From: Branchiostoma floridae | Lineage: Eukaryota > Chordata > Leptocardii > Amphioxiformes > Branchiostomatidae | Length of the DNA stretch: 20,802 nucleotides | Direction of reading: 5' to 3' | Assembly (NCBI RefSeq): GCF_000003815.2 | Contig: NW_023365878.1 | Span: 1 to 20,802 of the forward strand | Part shown: piece by piece, positions 9,937 through 18,524 of the stretch | How the letters are laid out: every line of letters begins with the position of its first letter | Numbering within the stretch: the first letter of the stretch is position 1 | Notes under the pieces: model-generated | What the model saw: only the letters and a program-made list of their open reading frames with translations | The model's database searches: none | What the model was told of the DNA's origin: nothing | Position numbers and translations under genes: made by a program

Positions 9937-10030
9937 AAAATAGCGGCGGCGGCCAGTTCTGTCCGACTCGCGCCGTTTTTGACGGAGGTGTTCCAAATAG
10001 AACGTGATCGAACAGGGGGCGGGGCTTCAG
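9937..10030. promoter_or_regulatory. Short CpG-rich island with Sp1-like GC box
   Basis: A run of CpG-rich sequence stands out from its surroundings: AATAGCGGCGGCGGCC at 9938, GACTCGCGCCG at 9965, and a canonical GC box, GGGGGCGGGGC, at 10015-10025. The GCGGCGGCGGCC word also resembles the YY1-type AANATGGCGGC element. It begins about 165 bp after the 9682 exon. It could be an intragenic or alternative promoter. No downstream first exon was identified on either strand. Confidence 0.3.
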
Positions 10031-10481
10031 GATCGGTCCATTGTTGAAAGGAACAGAAAGGAAAATGATGTACACGTTTCACTCGGACCAGAAAGAGAAA
10101 ATCGCAATCAAAGGGTAATCAATTCGTAATCAATTCAACAGTGAAATATAGAGACGCGCATCAACATCCTGTTTCAACTATAAGTTCGCCTGATCGATTC
10201 AATTGGAAAGAAGAAGTACATTTTGCCAATAATCATGAATGCGCAGAAACCAAATCACTTTTGACCGTCACGTACAGTATCTAATCAAAATAAATGAAAT
10301 CTTGCAACACTGAATCCTGAAATTAAAACACAGAGAGAAAGGCATAATCCTTTCGGGCGTTTTGGTCAAATGCATCCCTTTCAAATGTATTCTTACAGCA
10401 GAGGTTGTGAGTTGGTGGCTTATATCAAGTTTTAGAAATAAACGGAAAGACAGGACATTATGCTAAATAACCACAATTCAA

Positions 10482-10498
10482 CATCATCATCATCATCC
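10482..10498. repeat. (ATC)n trinucleotide tail
   Basis: About five tandem CAT/ATC triplets directly follow the minus-strand LINE ORF end. Short tandem tails of this kind mark the 3' terminus of several non-LTR retrotransposon clades, so I read it as part of that insertion and not as an independent microsatellite. Confidence 0.7.
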
Positions 10499-10604
10499 GG
10501 GCGTGCTGGTTGCACGGATGGCCATGACTCTCTTCCTCCATCCTTCCCTATCCTCCATAGCCTTGGGCAGTTCTTCAGCCGAGCACCCAGAATTCAACAA
10601 TTCA
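10493..10604 (-). pseudogene. LINE retrotransposon 3' end (RT ORF C-terminus)
   Basis: On the minus strand the last 35 or so codons of an ORF read LLNSGCSAEELPKAMEDR then EGWRKRVMAIRATSTPG, ending at a TGA read from 10495 to 10493. The order (acidic/Pro segment, DREGWRKRV, IRATS, stop, trinucleotide tail) is how I remember the C-terminus of many animal non-LTR retrotransposon polyproteins. The stop is directly followed on that strand by a GAT repeat, fitting a LINE 3' tail. Only this end survives: no catalytic reverse transcriptase motifs lie upstream, so it is a 5'-truncated, inactive copy. Family assignment is from memory and not certain. Confidence 0.55.
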
Positions 10605-10759
10605 ACAAAAAAGGAAAGAAAAGGCTGACTGAGAGAAACTTCACTAAAAACGCGTACCGGTTTCCATCGGTCCAGAAATGATTCCAAAGACGTTTTGAAA
10701 CCGAAGTGATCATATGTAACATACGGTCCAGCTACAAGAAGAGATCCATCCATATCCAC

Positions 10760-11559
10760 AACGCATGACTTTGTGGTAGACGCTGATAAGTGAATTAAGA
10801 TTTCTTTCGGCTTTCATGTATTGCAATCATGATGGGTATGCTAATTATGACAGCATTTAGTAAATATATCCAGAAAAAGTAGTTCGGTTACCTTAGTCGT
10901 TGATCCTATCGAGTCTTGTCACCTGTCCTGCAGCTGCCACTGTCACAAATATTGCATTTAATGTCAGGACCAGGGTATTGTTCATACACAGAAATCAATA
11001 TCAGTTTTGGAATTCACACCAATTAGGGGCTATACGATATTTAGCGGGGAGGGGGTGGGTGGGTCGGTAACAAGAACCGGCGTTTGTCGGTAAACCCACT
11101 TGGGCATTTGACTCAAATGGTTTGACATACATTGTTGAATAAAAACAAATTGCAAAGTGTAAAATTATGTTTCATACATGTAGCCTGTGTTTACACAATC
11201 TCTCTTTAATCACCCCCTCCCGAGGTGGCGGCAACTGTAGGACCGGCCGCTAGGAGCGCGTTTGTTGACGAAACACCTTTTTGTTTGATGTTCGATAGTC
11301 TGATCTTTTAGTTTGCTCCTGTAAATATAACCTATGACTGTTACTGTACCATTGGATCTAAAATCGATTTTCACTCACTAGGAGTGCTGTTAAGATATAA
11401 TCTTTCCTACATGCTTCTGTTTAAAATAGCATGGATCGAAACACTGCAAGTTTGCTAGCCATTCCGTGTCAGCAAAGAAGAAACTAGAGTTCCACGACCC
11501 CATACCTTCGCCAAATGATCCTAGCCTTTCTTTACACACACTGCTGTATTAATTGTGTT
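10760..11559. other. Intron-like stretch; G-run and a short CpG patch
   Basis: No gene is supported. Noted: a G-rich run, GCGGGGAGGGGGTGGGTGGG, near 11044 that could form a G-quadruplex, and a GGCCGCTAGGAGCGCG patch near 11245. That patch shares the CCGCTAGG word with the repeat units at 12073 and (variant) 12206, suggesting a worn copy of the same repeat family. Confidence 0.4.
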
Positions 11560-11935
11560 TGTCATTAATTATGCAAATAAGTTTCTAATTTGCATAAATT
11601 ATATCAGTTGATCATCTTCCTCCACCAGACAACAGACGCACACAATCTATGTTAAGAAAGAAGGCTTTTATCGTGTATTCTGATAATTTATGCAAATAAT
11701 TGATGTTCAACAATGTTCACCTGTATATATGCTTCCAAATGCTACAAGTAAGACGTTCCTGTCATTTACCACAATAAAATCATAGCATTTACTCATTAAT
11801 TATGCAAATCAGGTCTTCATTTTGCAAAATACATATCAATCAATATTCTTCTCCTCGTCAGTTACACATGTTGCAATGGTCCCATAATGGAACTGAGCGT
11901 GTTTACAAAATTTCCTAATTAATTATGCAAATAAT
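11560..11935. repeat. Degenerate ~120 bp array carrying ATGCAAAT octamers
   Basis: ATGCAAAT occurs at 11571, 11690, 11802 and 11925 on the plus strand, spaced 119, 112 and 123 bp, mostly preceded by AATT or TAATT. The complement ATTTGCAT occurs at 11588. Sequence after the first and third copies is alignable (TTTGCATAAATTATATCAGT versus TTTTGCAAAATACATATCAA, each followed by a CTTCTCC/CTTCCTCC block), so the units are related, probably as a diverged higher-order tandem repeat. The octamer is the classical POU-factor site, but here it is simply part of a repeat. Binding is inference. Confidence 0.6.
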
Positions 11936-11970
11936 ACATCAATATGTCATTATATAAAGGATCACTTAAG

Positions 11971-12260
11971 CTATCTACATACCAAAAATCATAACAATCC
12001 GTTAACCCCTTCTTGAGTTAGTTATTCCCTTTTAAAGTCTGACACTAAACCTGCCCTGTAGTTCCAAAACAAGCCGCTAGGGCGCCAAAACCTACACCAC
12101 TGACTCTCGACATCAAGAGCTGTCTACAACTCAAAAATAATAGCCATAGCATGTTCAAAATTTGAAATATCAAACCAGGAAGTTCCGCTGCAGTACCGTA
12201 ACAGGCTGCTAGGGGGCCCAAAATCTAATCGTTTCCAGGTCTCATCAAGACCTACCCACA
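11971..12260. repeat. Imperfect duplicated repeat units (GCCGCTAGG family)
   Basis: Two related units lie in direct orientation. AAGCCGCTAGGGCGCCAAAA at 12071 corresponds to CAGGCTGCTAGGGGGCCCAA at 12202, each following a GTTCC..-type start and followed by a CATCAAGA segment. A second pair is TACATACCAAAAATCATAAC at 11976 and CACATACCAAATATCGATAC at 12257. The arrangement suggests nested or partial copies of one dispersed element, which continues into the microsatellite-ended copy at 12251. Confidence 0.5.
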
Positions 12261-12420
12261 TACCAAATATCGATACAATCCATTTAGGTGTTTTTTAGTT
12301 ATGCTGGTCTTCTACATACATACATACATACATGCAAACATACATACATACATACATACATACATACATACATACAAACAAACGCTACCCAAAATATAAC
12401 CTTCTCGGCGAAGGTAACAA
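12251..12420 (+). repeat. Dispersed repeat ending in microsatellite and hairpin, copy 1
   Basis: Order: ACATACCAAATATCGATACA core, AGTTATGCTGGTCTTC spacer, a (CATA)n microsatellite (12313-12376), then AAAATATAACCTTCTCGG leading into a terminal hairpin. The hairpin at 12399-12415 has a 6 bp stem, ACCTTC/GAAGGT, and a 5-base loop. The same order of parts, in the same orientation, recurs at 19545-19685 with a different microsatellite. That defines a repeat family from within this window alone. It is short and non-coding, SINE- or MITE-like, and I do not know its name. Confidence 0.6.
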
Positions 12421-13699
12421 TATAAAAGTCAATCAGTGAAATGTCTTGGGACGATTAGAACGAAAAACAAGTGTCCGTAGGATACAAGCCTCGGTGAAGT
12501 AATTATGGTTTGTAGTGTAGGATAATATGTCTGTCCTTACGCACTAAATGAACGTGGCGTCATAAAATAATGGTAATTGATTACTATTGTCGAAAGAAAC
12601 ATATTACGTCAAACAGTTGTCACAATTTCACCGAGATTTTATCATTTTGGAGATAACCAAAAGACTATATTTTTACTAAAAGCACAAACTCCAATCGTCA
12701 TACAGAACGTGGCCACGTTCTGTATGACGATTGGAGTTTGTGACAGTTCATTAACCTGACTGTCTTCAATGAAGTCAAACCCGACAGTAGTATATATATA
12801 TATATGCATATGGCCTCCTTCGGTCAATATTGACCATGGTATAGGTATACCGGTAAAATCCTAATCGATATCAGCCCTACAGCGTCGGCTGTGGCTAAAC
12901 AGTCCTATAAGAGAATGCATTTTTGAGATTCTCCGTGCGACGGACGTGGCCTAGCCAGCGTAGTCTGAGAAGGGTGAACATGGTTGGGAGGCCAGCACGA
13001 GACAGCACTTAATGTAGATGTAGACTAGGCCTATACAACATGATAAGTCACGTAAATAATACTAACCTTACATACCCGAAATGTACACATCCGACGTCCA
13101 AATTACTCTCTCTCATTGGAGCCCTTACTTAATCTTAAAATCTCAACCAGGAAGCCACAAAAACATACTTTAGATGTCTCTAAACCAACTAAATGAACTG
13201 AACAAAATTTAACCAATTGGGAAGGCTTTGACGATACCTGTTCCTTCTAATCCAAAAAAAGAATCCGGATTGGACAAAAAATACCAAGAAAAACAATTTC
13301 CATTTTAAGCTCCATACTGTGCAACGCACTTCTGACGTCAGATACACGTGACTTGACCACTGATTTAACAGCTGTTTCCCATATCAACCGCTAGATATAG
13401 AACATATATGTCTCCACTCTCTTAAAAGACTTAAAACAATCAAAGAAACGACGCAACCGATCTACTTGGAGATATCTAATTCGAATACCAACAGTCCATT
13501 AACGGGCGACGTCATCAATGGCCTATGACACAATACAACGATTAAAGGGGTTATTTCTGAAATGGTACATTACCCGTAAAGAAATCTACGGCGAGAAGAA
13601 AAGCGAGAACGTGCATATTATCGCGCAACCTAACCATGTACATAATGATAAACCGAACTGATCGTGAGATACAGCGAGGTATATCCAAGGACCGTGGAT
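12421..13699. other. Stretch between repeats, no gene supported
   Basis: Apart from the 60 bp palindrome (listed separately) and a short (TA)n run near 12790-12804, this is unremarkable AT-rich sequence. ORFs of about 60 codons on both strands around 12577-12827 are mirror images produced by the palindrome. No splice-bounded exon with matching phase was found. Confidence 0.4.
12683..12742. repeat. Perfect 60 bp palindrome without spacer
   Basis: The left arm (30 bp) begins CACAAACTCCAATCGTCATA and ends AGAACGTGG. The right arm is its exact reverse complement, beginning CCACGTTCTG at 12713 with no intervening base. Homology stops sharply at both ends. The centre is GTGGCCAC. No tandem copies or terminal duplications were noticed around it. 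It may be a small foldback insertion or a fold-back replication product. Origin and function are unknown. Confidence 0.95.
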
Positions 13700-13820
13700 T
13701 GATGAACTCCACAGCTGTGGAGTTCATCACTATGTTGATGAAATCCACATAGTGATGAACTCCACAGCTGTGGATTTCATCGGTAGAAGGATGATGAACT
13801 CCACACCTGTGGACTTCATC
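13700..13820. repeat. Cluster of GATGAA(N)TCCACAG palindromes beside the minisatellite
   Basis: Three short palindromes built from one half-site. 13700-13729 is a perfect 30 bp palindrome centred on GATGAACTCCACAG/CTGTGGAGTTCATC. 13753-13780 is a second copy with one mismatch, preceded by an extra half-site, GATGAAATCCAC, at 13736. 13793-13820 is a third copy with two mismatches. Linkers are short (ACTATGTT, GGTAGAAG). The same half-sites form the ends of every 66 bp unit immediately to the right, so this looks like the ancestral or simplest form of the array. Confidence 0.85.
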
Positions 13821-13830
13821 GATATGTAGT

Positions 13831-15006
13831 GATGAAATCCACGGGCATTCCGCCGCTAATACTGACATTTGGCTGTGGACTTCATCAGTATGTAGTAATG
13901 AAATCCACGGGCATTCCGCCGCTAATACTGACATTTGGCTGTGGACTTCATCAGTATGTAGTAATGAAATCCACGGGCATTCCGCCGCTAATACTGACAT
14001 TTGGCTGTGGACTTCATCAGTATGTAGCGATGAAATCCACGGGCATTCCGTCGCTAATACTGACATTTAGCTGTGGACTTCATCAGTATGTAGTGATGAA
14101 ATCCACGGGCATTCCGTCGCTAATACTGACATTTGGCTGTAGACTTCATCAGTATGTAGTGATGAAATCCACGGGCATTCCGCCGCTAATACTGACACTT
14201 GGCTGTGGACTTCATCAGTATGTAGTGATGAAATCCACGGGCATTCCGTCGCTAATACTGACATTTGGATGTGGACTTCATCAGTATGTAGTGATGAAAT
14301 CCACGGGCATTCCGTCGCTAATACTGACATTTAGCTGTGGACTTCATCAGTATGTAGTGATGAAATTCACGGGCATTCTGCCGCTAATACTGACATTTGG
14401 CTGTGGACTTCATCAGTATGTAGTGATGAAATCCACGGGCATTCTGTCGCTAATACTGACATTTGGTTGTGGACTTCATCTGTATGTAGTGATGAAATCC
14501 ACGGGCATTCCGTCGCTAATACTGACATTTGGCTGTAGACTTCATCAGTATGTAGTGATGAAATTCACGGGCATTCCGTCGCTAATACTGACATTTGGCT
14601 GTGGACTTCATCAGTATGTAGTGATGAAATTCACGGGCATTCTGCCGCTAATACTGACATTTGGCTGTGGACTTCATCAGTATGTAGTGATGAAATTCAC
14701 GGGCATTCCGTCGCTAATACTGACATTTGGCTGTGGACTTCATCAGTATGTAGTGATGAAATTCACGGGCATTCTGCCGCTAATACTGACATTTGGCTGT
14801 GGACTTCATCAGTATGTAGTGATGAAATCCACGGGCATTCTGTCGCTAATACTGACATTTGGTTGTGGACTTCATCTGTATGTAGTGATGAAATCCACGG
14901 ACATTCTGCCGCTAATATTGACATTTGGTTGGCTGTGGATTTCATCAATATGTAGGGGTGAAATCCACGGGCATTCCGTCGCTAATACTGACATTTGGCT
15001 GTGGAT
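13831..15006. repeat. 66 bp minisatellite, about 18 units with inverted half-sites
   Basis: Units start every 66 bp from 13831 to 14887 (17 starts). The 17th unit is 70 bp, through a 4 bp GGTT-type insertion, so the 18th starts at 14957 and is cut short at about 15006. Each unit is GATGAAATCCAC, a 32 bp middle (GGGCATTCCG...TTTGGCT), GTGGACTTCATC and a 10 bp linker, AGTATGTAGT. Half-sites are complementary both within a unit and across the linker, so two alternative hairpin registers exist. Variant sites (AATG/GATG, CCGCC/CCGTC/CTGCC, TCCAC/TTCAC) give higher-order patterns: units 9-10 resemble 15-16, and 12-13 resemble 14-15. Because 66 is divisible by three the array is open for 408 codons. 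I read that as arithmetic, not coding. Confidence 0.95.
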
Positions 15007-16866
15007 AGTAAAACGCCCTTTCACTAATACTTTTACACAGAGTAATCTATTTTAGCTGATTTAGGTCAATCGATTGTGTGATACAATATTAATACAGATA
15101 CCATTTGTAACAATTTGAATTGATTGACTATACAGAGCTAGAAGTACGAAAATGTTACTTTGAAAGTGATTTGCACAAAGCTAGAATGGCTTTATTGGAT
15201 CGTGGAGTATATTATTTGACAATACTAGTAAACACAACAGACAGAGCCTCCAACAGACTCTAACCAGAACAACACAATGTCATGTAAAATATTTCTGGTA
15301 CATTTCTAAGTTAAGCTGGATTCAAAAGACAAACACCTTTACTTTGTGCATCATATATTTTAGTCGCATGTTTGTGACTAGTGACCTTCTGTTTAATGAT
15401 CGACGTATAACTGTTATCAGACTGCACGTCGATTAGCAAATGAAATGCAACCCCTTTATACTCTTGTAGACAATTAGAACCTGGGCCAAAATACAATTGT
15501 AAGTCATAATCGTAAACCCTTACCACCCAAGCCACAAAGCACAACATTGGGAAGCAGTGCAGTTCTGATGTATGCAGTCTGTTGGTTTAGTATTGTTTGT
15601 GATTGATTGAAGAACAAAAGAGCATAATAAGCAATTGGCCTTCTCTGGCTGGGAAAGTTGTCTTGCTAAGCAAGAAGCTTTTATCAATCTTGATAAAAGC
15701 TCCTTATGCTAAGGGACCAAGAACCCGATTTCCACCTTCCTGACTCATACAAGGCACACATTCGTAACTTCTTTTCATTTGTAGATGAAACACAATTAGA
15801 ACAAACAAGTAGCGTAAGAGGAAAGTTACATGGCTGGAATAAATGTGTAAACATTACAAAGTTTGGACATGACTTTACAGGTGGTCTCACAGCGCCACCT
15901 ATCTACGCTGGTTGGTATTGCAACATGTCCTTCAAGTCGTACACAATGTGATACTGTGCTGGCCGGATGTTTGCGGGCATTTTTAGCATCTTTCTTGAGA
16001 GAGTCAATACACTCCAAGCAACTCTGATTTGCAGGGAGTAAGTGCGTCTTTATTCATTAGAATATTTCTTTTATATGTCTTTATTTTCTTTTGTATTCAA
16101 AGACGAATTTTGTACATAAAGATGTATTTCTTGTTTGGACAAGCCTTTTTGTCGCAAGAATGAGGATCTAGGAACAAGAAAGTTTTGTGTATCCTTTAGG
16201 CTGGTGTATCTTAAGAAGAAAAGCGCCGTTAAACGGCTGAAATCATCATTGCAGGTAAACCCGCATCCACAGGAAGGTTTTCTTTGTAACAGGGTAAATA
16301 ACTAACCTCAAGAAGGTTTTCAACCTCCTTGCTAACCTTAAGTTTAATTGGACATCAAACGCTGGTCAACTATAATTATGCCATGGTTAGATTGATAGTG
16401 GAAGATTCATACCACCACACCCATACCCCGCGTCCCAGACAGGTGATGGAGGGATAAGGAGTGCGGAAAGTCTCCATCCCTGAGCAGAGAGCGAGGCGAG
16501 TACTTTTCCCGAGCCATAAGAAATTAGAGAGGATGGTTGGGTGTTTAGGGTAAAGATACCTTCTTCTTTATATCTCAACACCCTCATACCCTTCCTACTG
16601 TCCCTAATTGACCCGACTTTAATTTTCGCCTGTTTCTGCCAACCACCTTTTTATCTTCCTCCCCAAAGTCAAACTGTGCGCCTTTTTTGTGATAATATCT
16701 TTCCCTTTTATACCCCTGCACTCATTAGCATACGTGTACATTTGCATAACTCCTCTGATTGGTTACCCTCCAAAATTGAGTTAACTGACCACCTGTCTGT
16801 GGCGCGCGGGGACAGGTGTGACGCTGTGAATAGTACACAAAGATTATTCTGTCTCTTTGCATGCAG
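15007..16866. other. Intron-like stretch, one tight hairpin, no gene supported
   Basis: No exon fits the phase chain. A perfect hairpin sits at 15676-15701 (AGCTTTTATCAA, two bases TC, TTGATAAAAGCT). A possible exon at 15785-15880 has a very good acceptor, CTTCTTTTCATTTGTAG|, and a weak donor, CAG|GTGGTC, but it is open only in phase 1 and does not join its neighbours. Just before the 16867 exon, the long ORF at 16541-16900 is pyrimidine-rich and reads as a run of Pro/Leu/Ser, typical of an intron end. Confidence 0.4.
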
Positions 16867-17042
16867 TTCTGGTCACCACTGGCTGAGCTTGTCCAGGTAG
16901 ACCCACGGGCCAGAGCTGACACATCGTCTTGTTGGGAGACTCGTGCAGTAGTTTCTAACACCACAGCTTATGATGGGCACCAACCTCTTCTGTACTGCTG
17001 TTCACGGGACATGGAAATACAATGTCAGCAAGGCCACGGCAG
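16867..17042 (+). CDS. Candidate exon 7, unrecognised split gene
   Basis: A near-ideal acceptor, TTCTGTCTCTTTGCATGCAG|, and donor, CAG|GTAAGT, enclose 176 bp. Only the phase 0 frame is open, giving 58 codons and two bases of a split Arg codon (phase 2). The peptide starts FWSPLAELVQVDPRARAD and continues TSSCWETRAVVSNTTAYDGH to a Cys-rich YCCSRDMEIQCQQGHG. Five cysteines and one NTT sequon could suit a secreted or lumenal domain, but there is no independent sign of secretion. It follows the 9682 exon in phase after a 7 kb intron full of repeats. Membership of the same gene is inference; it could belong to a separate downstream gene. Confidence 0.5.
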
Positions 17043-17214
17043 GTAAGTTTTATGGATGACGACATCATTAATTTTAAACATGTAGCCATGACCGTAGTTG
17101 TAGAAGGGAAACTAGTTCGATGTACATGTCGTAGTCAACTTGGTGAATGATACCAGTCTTCCAGACTTTGTGCATCGATCTTGTATGGCCTGTTTGATGT
17201 GATACCATACACCT

Positions 17215-17597
17215 TTCTCACGCGGCGGCCATGATAGATCTAAAACGAGTTCAATGTGGCAAACAAAAGGCTGTCCATCATAATTGGCAGTTCGACCAAT
17301 GGTAGCCTGCCAACTAGGAAATCAACCAATAAGTGAATGGCTGCAAATTTGTTAAAAATTTTCATTATTATAGTGTTATTTTGCATCTCTTAAGGGACTA
17401 TGGGGTCAGTCTACACTACTCTAAATTGCTACATCTTTCGGTGCATAACACTTCTTGTAATATTTATTATTCTATCTTATATCATGAAAATTTGTGTGGT
17501 TTGGGGGAAAACTAAATGGGACCTGATTTTAGAAATAAGTTTTGTCTGTTTGCCTCATTGACCTCTTCTTCGATCTATCATGGCCGCCGCGTGAGAA
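17215..17597. mobile_element. MITE-like element with ~50 bp terminal inverted repeats
   Basis: Arms 17215-17264 and 17548-17597 are inverted repeats. The outer 26 bp (starting TTCTCACGCGGCGGCCATGA) are a perfect match, and the inner 24 bp match at about 18 positions and share GGCAAAC. The roughly 280 bp interior is AT-rich, with no ORF above 60 codons. Size, TIRs and lack of coding capacity fit a MITE, a non-autonomous DNA transposon. No convincing target-site duplication was found, so its superfamily is unknown. It sits wholly within the intron between the 16867 and 17694 exons and ends about 96 bp before the downstream exon. Confidence 0.75.
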
Positions 17598-17693
17598 TGA
17601 TGTATCCAAGTTAGTTTTGACCATGACGGATGCGGGTTTTCCTGCAATGATAATTTTAACCGTTGGGCGGCGCTTTTCTTGTCTTTGCCATAG

Positions 17694-17772
17694 GATGCAC
17701 TCCCTTGGCGAAGCAATCTTGATGCTGTTTCACGGTCCACTCTGCAATGACGAGAAGACATATCCAAACCAG
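17694..17772 (+). CDS. Candidate exon 8, unrecognised split gene
   Basis: The acceptor CGCTTTTCTTGTCTTTGCCATAG| is excellent and the donor CAG|GTAACA is good. They enclose 79 bp. Two frames contain stops; the open one completes a split Arg codon from the 16867 exon (phase 2) and reads MHSLGEAILMLFHGPLCN then DEKTYPNQ, leaving in phase 0. The segment looks like an amphipathic helix followed by a polar turn. Exact agreement of the only open frame with the only open frame of the previous exon makes this pair the strongest evidence for a real gene in the window. The family is not recognised. Confidence 0.55.
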
Positions 17773-18076
17773 GTAACATCGTTATTGTCTGAAGAGTCAA
17801 ATTAACCTGATGATATCCCTACTAACTGCTATAATCCAAGTTTATTTTTAGTTGAAAAGACGCCCTCTTTAGAGTATCAATCTATTCATGTAAAACTACA
17901 ATCCATATGTTAACAGTTGCAGAAGCTTTATTCTTTGAATCAACGTTTGAACCTCATTAATAAAATAGAACCATAGACATTATTAACAAAGGGGCACAAC
18001 CTTAGAAGATGAGCAACACGTATAGACAGCGGAAGTTGTAACATTCTATTACAATCTGGGTTCGTATGATTATCTT

Positions 18077-18172
18077 AGAGACGTAGAAGTGGCGGCCCAG
18101 AATTGCATGGAATGGCGCAGGATGGTCCACAAGAGACGTTGCCTTGATGCAGACCACTTGACACAACGATGA
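18077..18172 (+). pseudogene. Possible LINE ORF C-terminal remnant
   Basis: A 31-codon end reads RDVEVAAQNCMEWRRMVH then KRRCLDADHLTQR and stops at TGA 18170-18172. The pattern A-Q-(D/N)-x-x-x-W-R-x-(M/L)-(V/I) just before the stop is what I recall from the C-terminus of several animal non-LTR retrotransposon proteins. No upstream reverse transcriptase motifs are visible, so it would be a 5'-truncated copy. No simple-repeat tail follows, which weakens the case. Alternatively it is chance similarity. Confidence 0.35.
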
Positions 18173-18344
18173 AGAGACCTTATCAAGTATCAAGTAAGTC
18201 AGTATGATTATCTTACGGTTATCTGACGGGTTTTTTTGCGAGTTACTGTGTGAAGGAAAGACAAAGTTATGTTTTAGATAATTGATGTGACGTGTCATAA
18301 AAGCGCGACTTGAGCCCTTAACGTTTTTCTGCATCAAAAACCAG

Positions 18345-18524
18345 GATCATCTCCAGTCCATTCTACTCCACAGCTGCATAACAGTCGAGCCTAACGATTT
18401 TCTCATCGCATCAATGTGCGCAGTTACAATAAACCTGCTTCCATCAAACATAAATCATGTGTTGAGCTATAACTTGTTATGCTACGTGTTATTCAACCAT
18501 ATTTTATCCAATGTGATATCCTAG
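18345..18524 (+). CDS. Weak candidate terminal exon
   Basis: After AACGTTTTTCTGCATCAAAAACCAG| the phase 0 frame, the one required after the 17694 exon, is open for 59 codons to TAG at 18522. It begins DHLQSILLHSCITVEPND and continues FLIASMCAVTINLLPSN. The hydrophobic FLIASMCAVTINLL stretch is short for a membrane span. Against it: the acceptor is only moderate, an AATAAA word (18428) lies inside the ORF, and no poly(A) signal was seen soon after the stop. It could be the 3' end of the gene, a partial match, or chance (I estimate a few per cent for an ORF of this length in a given frame). Confidence 0.22.
   Translation, partial: DHLQSILLHSCITVEPNDFLIASMCAVTINLLPSNINHVLSYNLLCYVLFNHILSNVIS

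Noticed and set aside
12577-12827. Opposed 60-codon ORFs sharing the peptide TPIVIQNVATFCMTIGVC
   Set aside because: The identity is caused by the perfect palindrome at 12683-12742, not by coding.
13551-14948. Minus-strand ORFs of 171, 87 and 61 codons (MSVLAAECPWISSLHTDEVH repeats)
   Set aside because: They are the complementary reading of the same minisatellite, and a single G-to-A change in some units interrupts them with TAA.
13831-15006. CRISPR-like array
   Set aside because: The whole 66 bp unit repeats with no unique spacers, the context is animal-like, and there are no cas genes.
13829-15055. 408-codon plus-strand ORF of 22-residue repeats (MKSTGIPPLILTFGCGLHQY)
   Set aside because: The 66 bp period is divisible by three, so one stop-free unit makes the whole array open. 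The minus strand is partly open too, the 4 bp insertion shifts the frame without selection against it, and there are no splice sites, signal peptide or non-repeat domains.
15676-15701. Perfect hairpin AGCTTTTATCAA-TC-TTGATAAAAGCT as a bacterial-type terminator
   Set aside because: The stem is AT-rich with no T-run, and the context is animal-like. It is noted as a simple inverted repeat only.
15785-15880. Exon-like block with a very good acceptor
   Set aside because: It is open only in phase 1 and would not fit between the phase 0 exons at 9682 and 16867. The donor is weak and the peptide is not recognised.
16541-16900. 119-codon plus-strand ORF
   Set aside because: Composition is that of a pyrimidine-rich intron end, and it runs through the strong acceptor of the 16867 exon in another frame.
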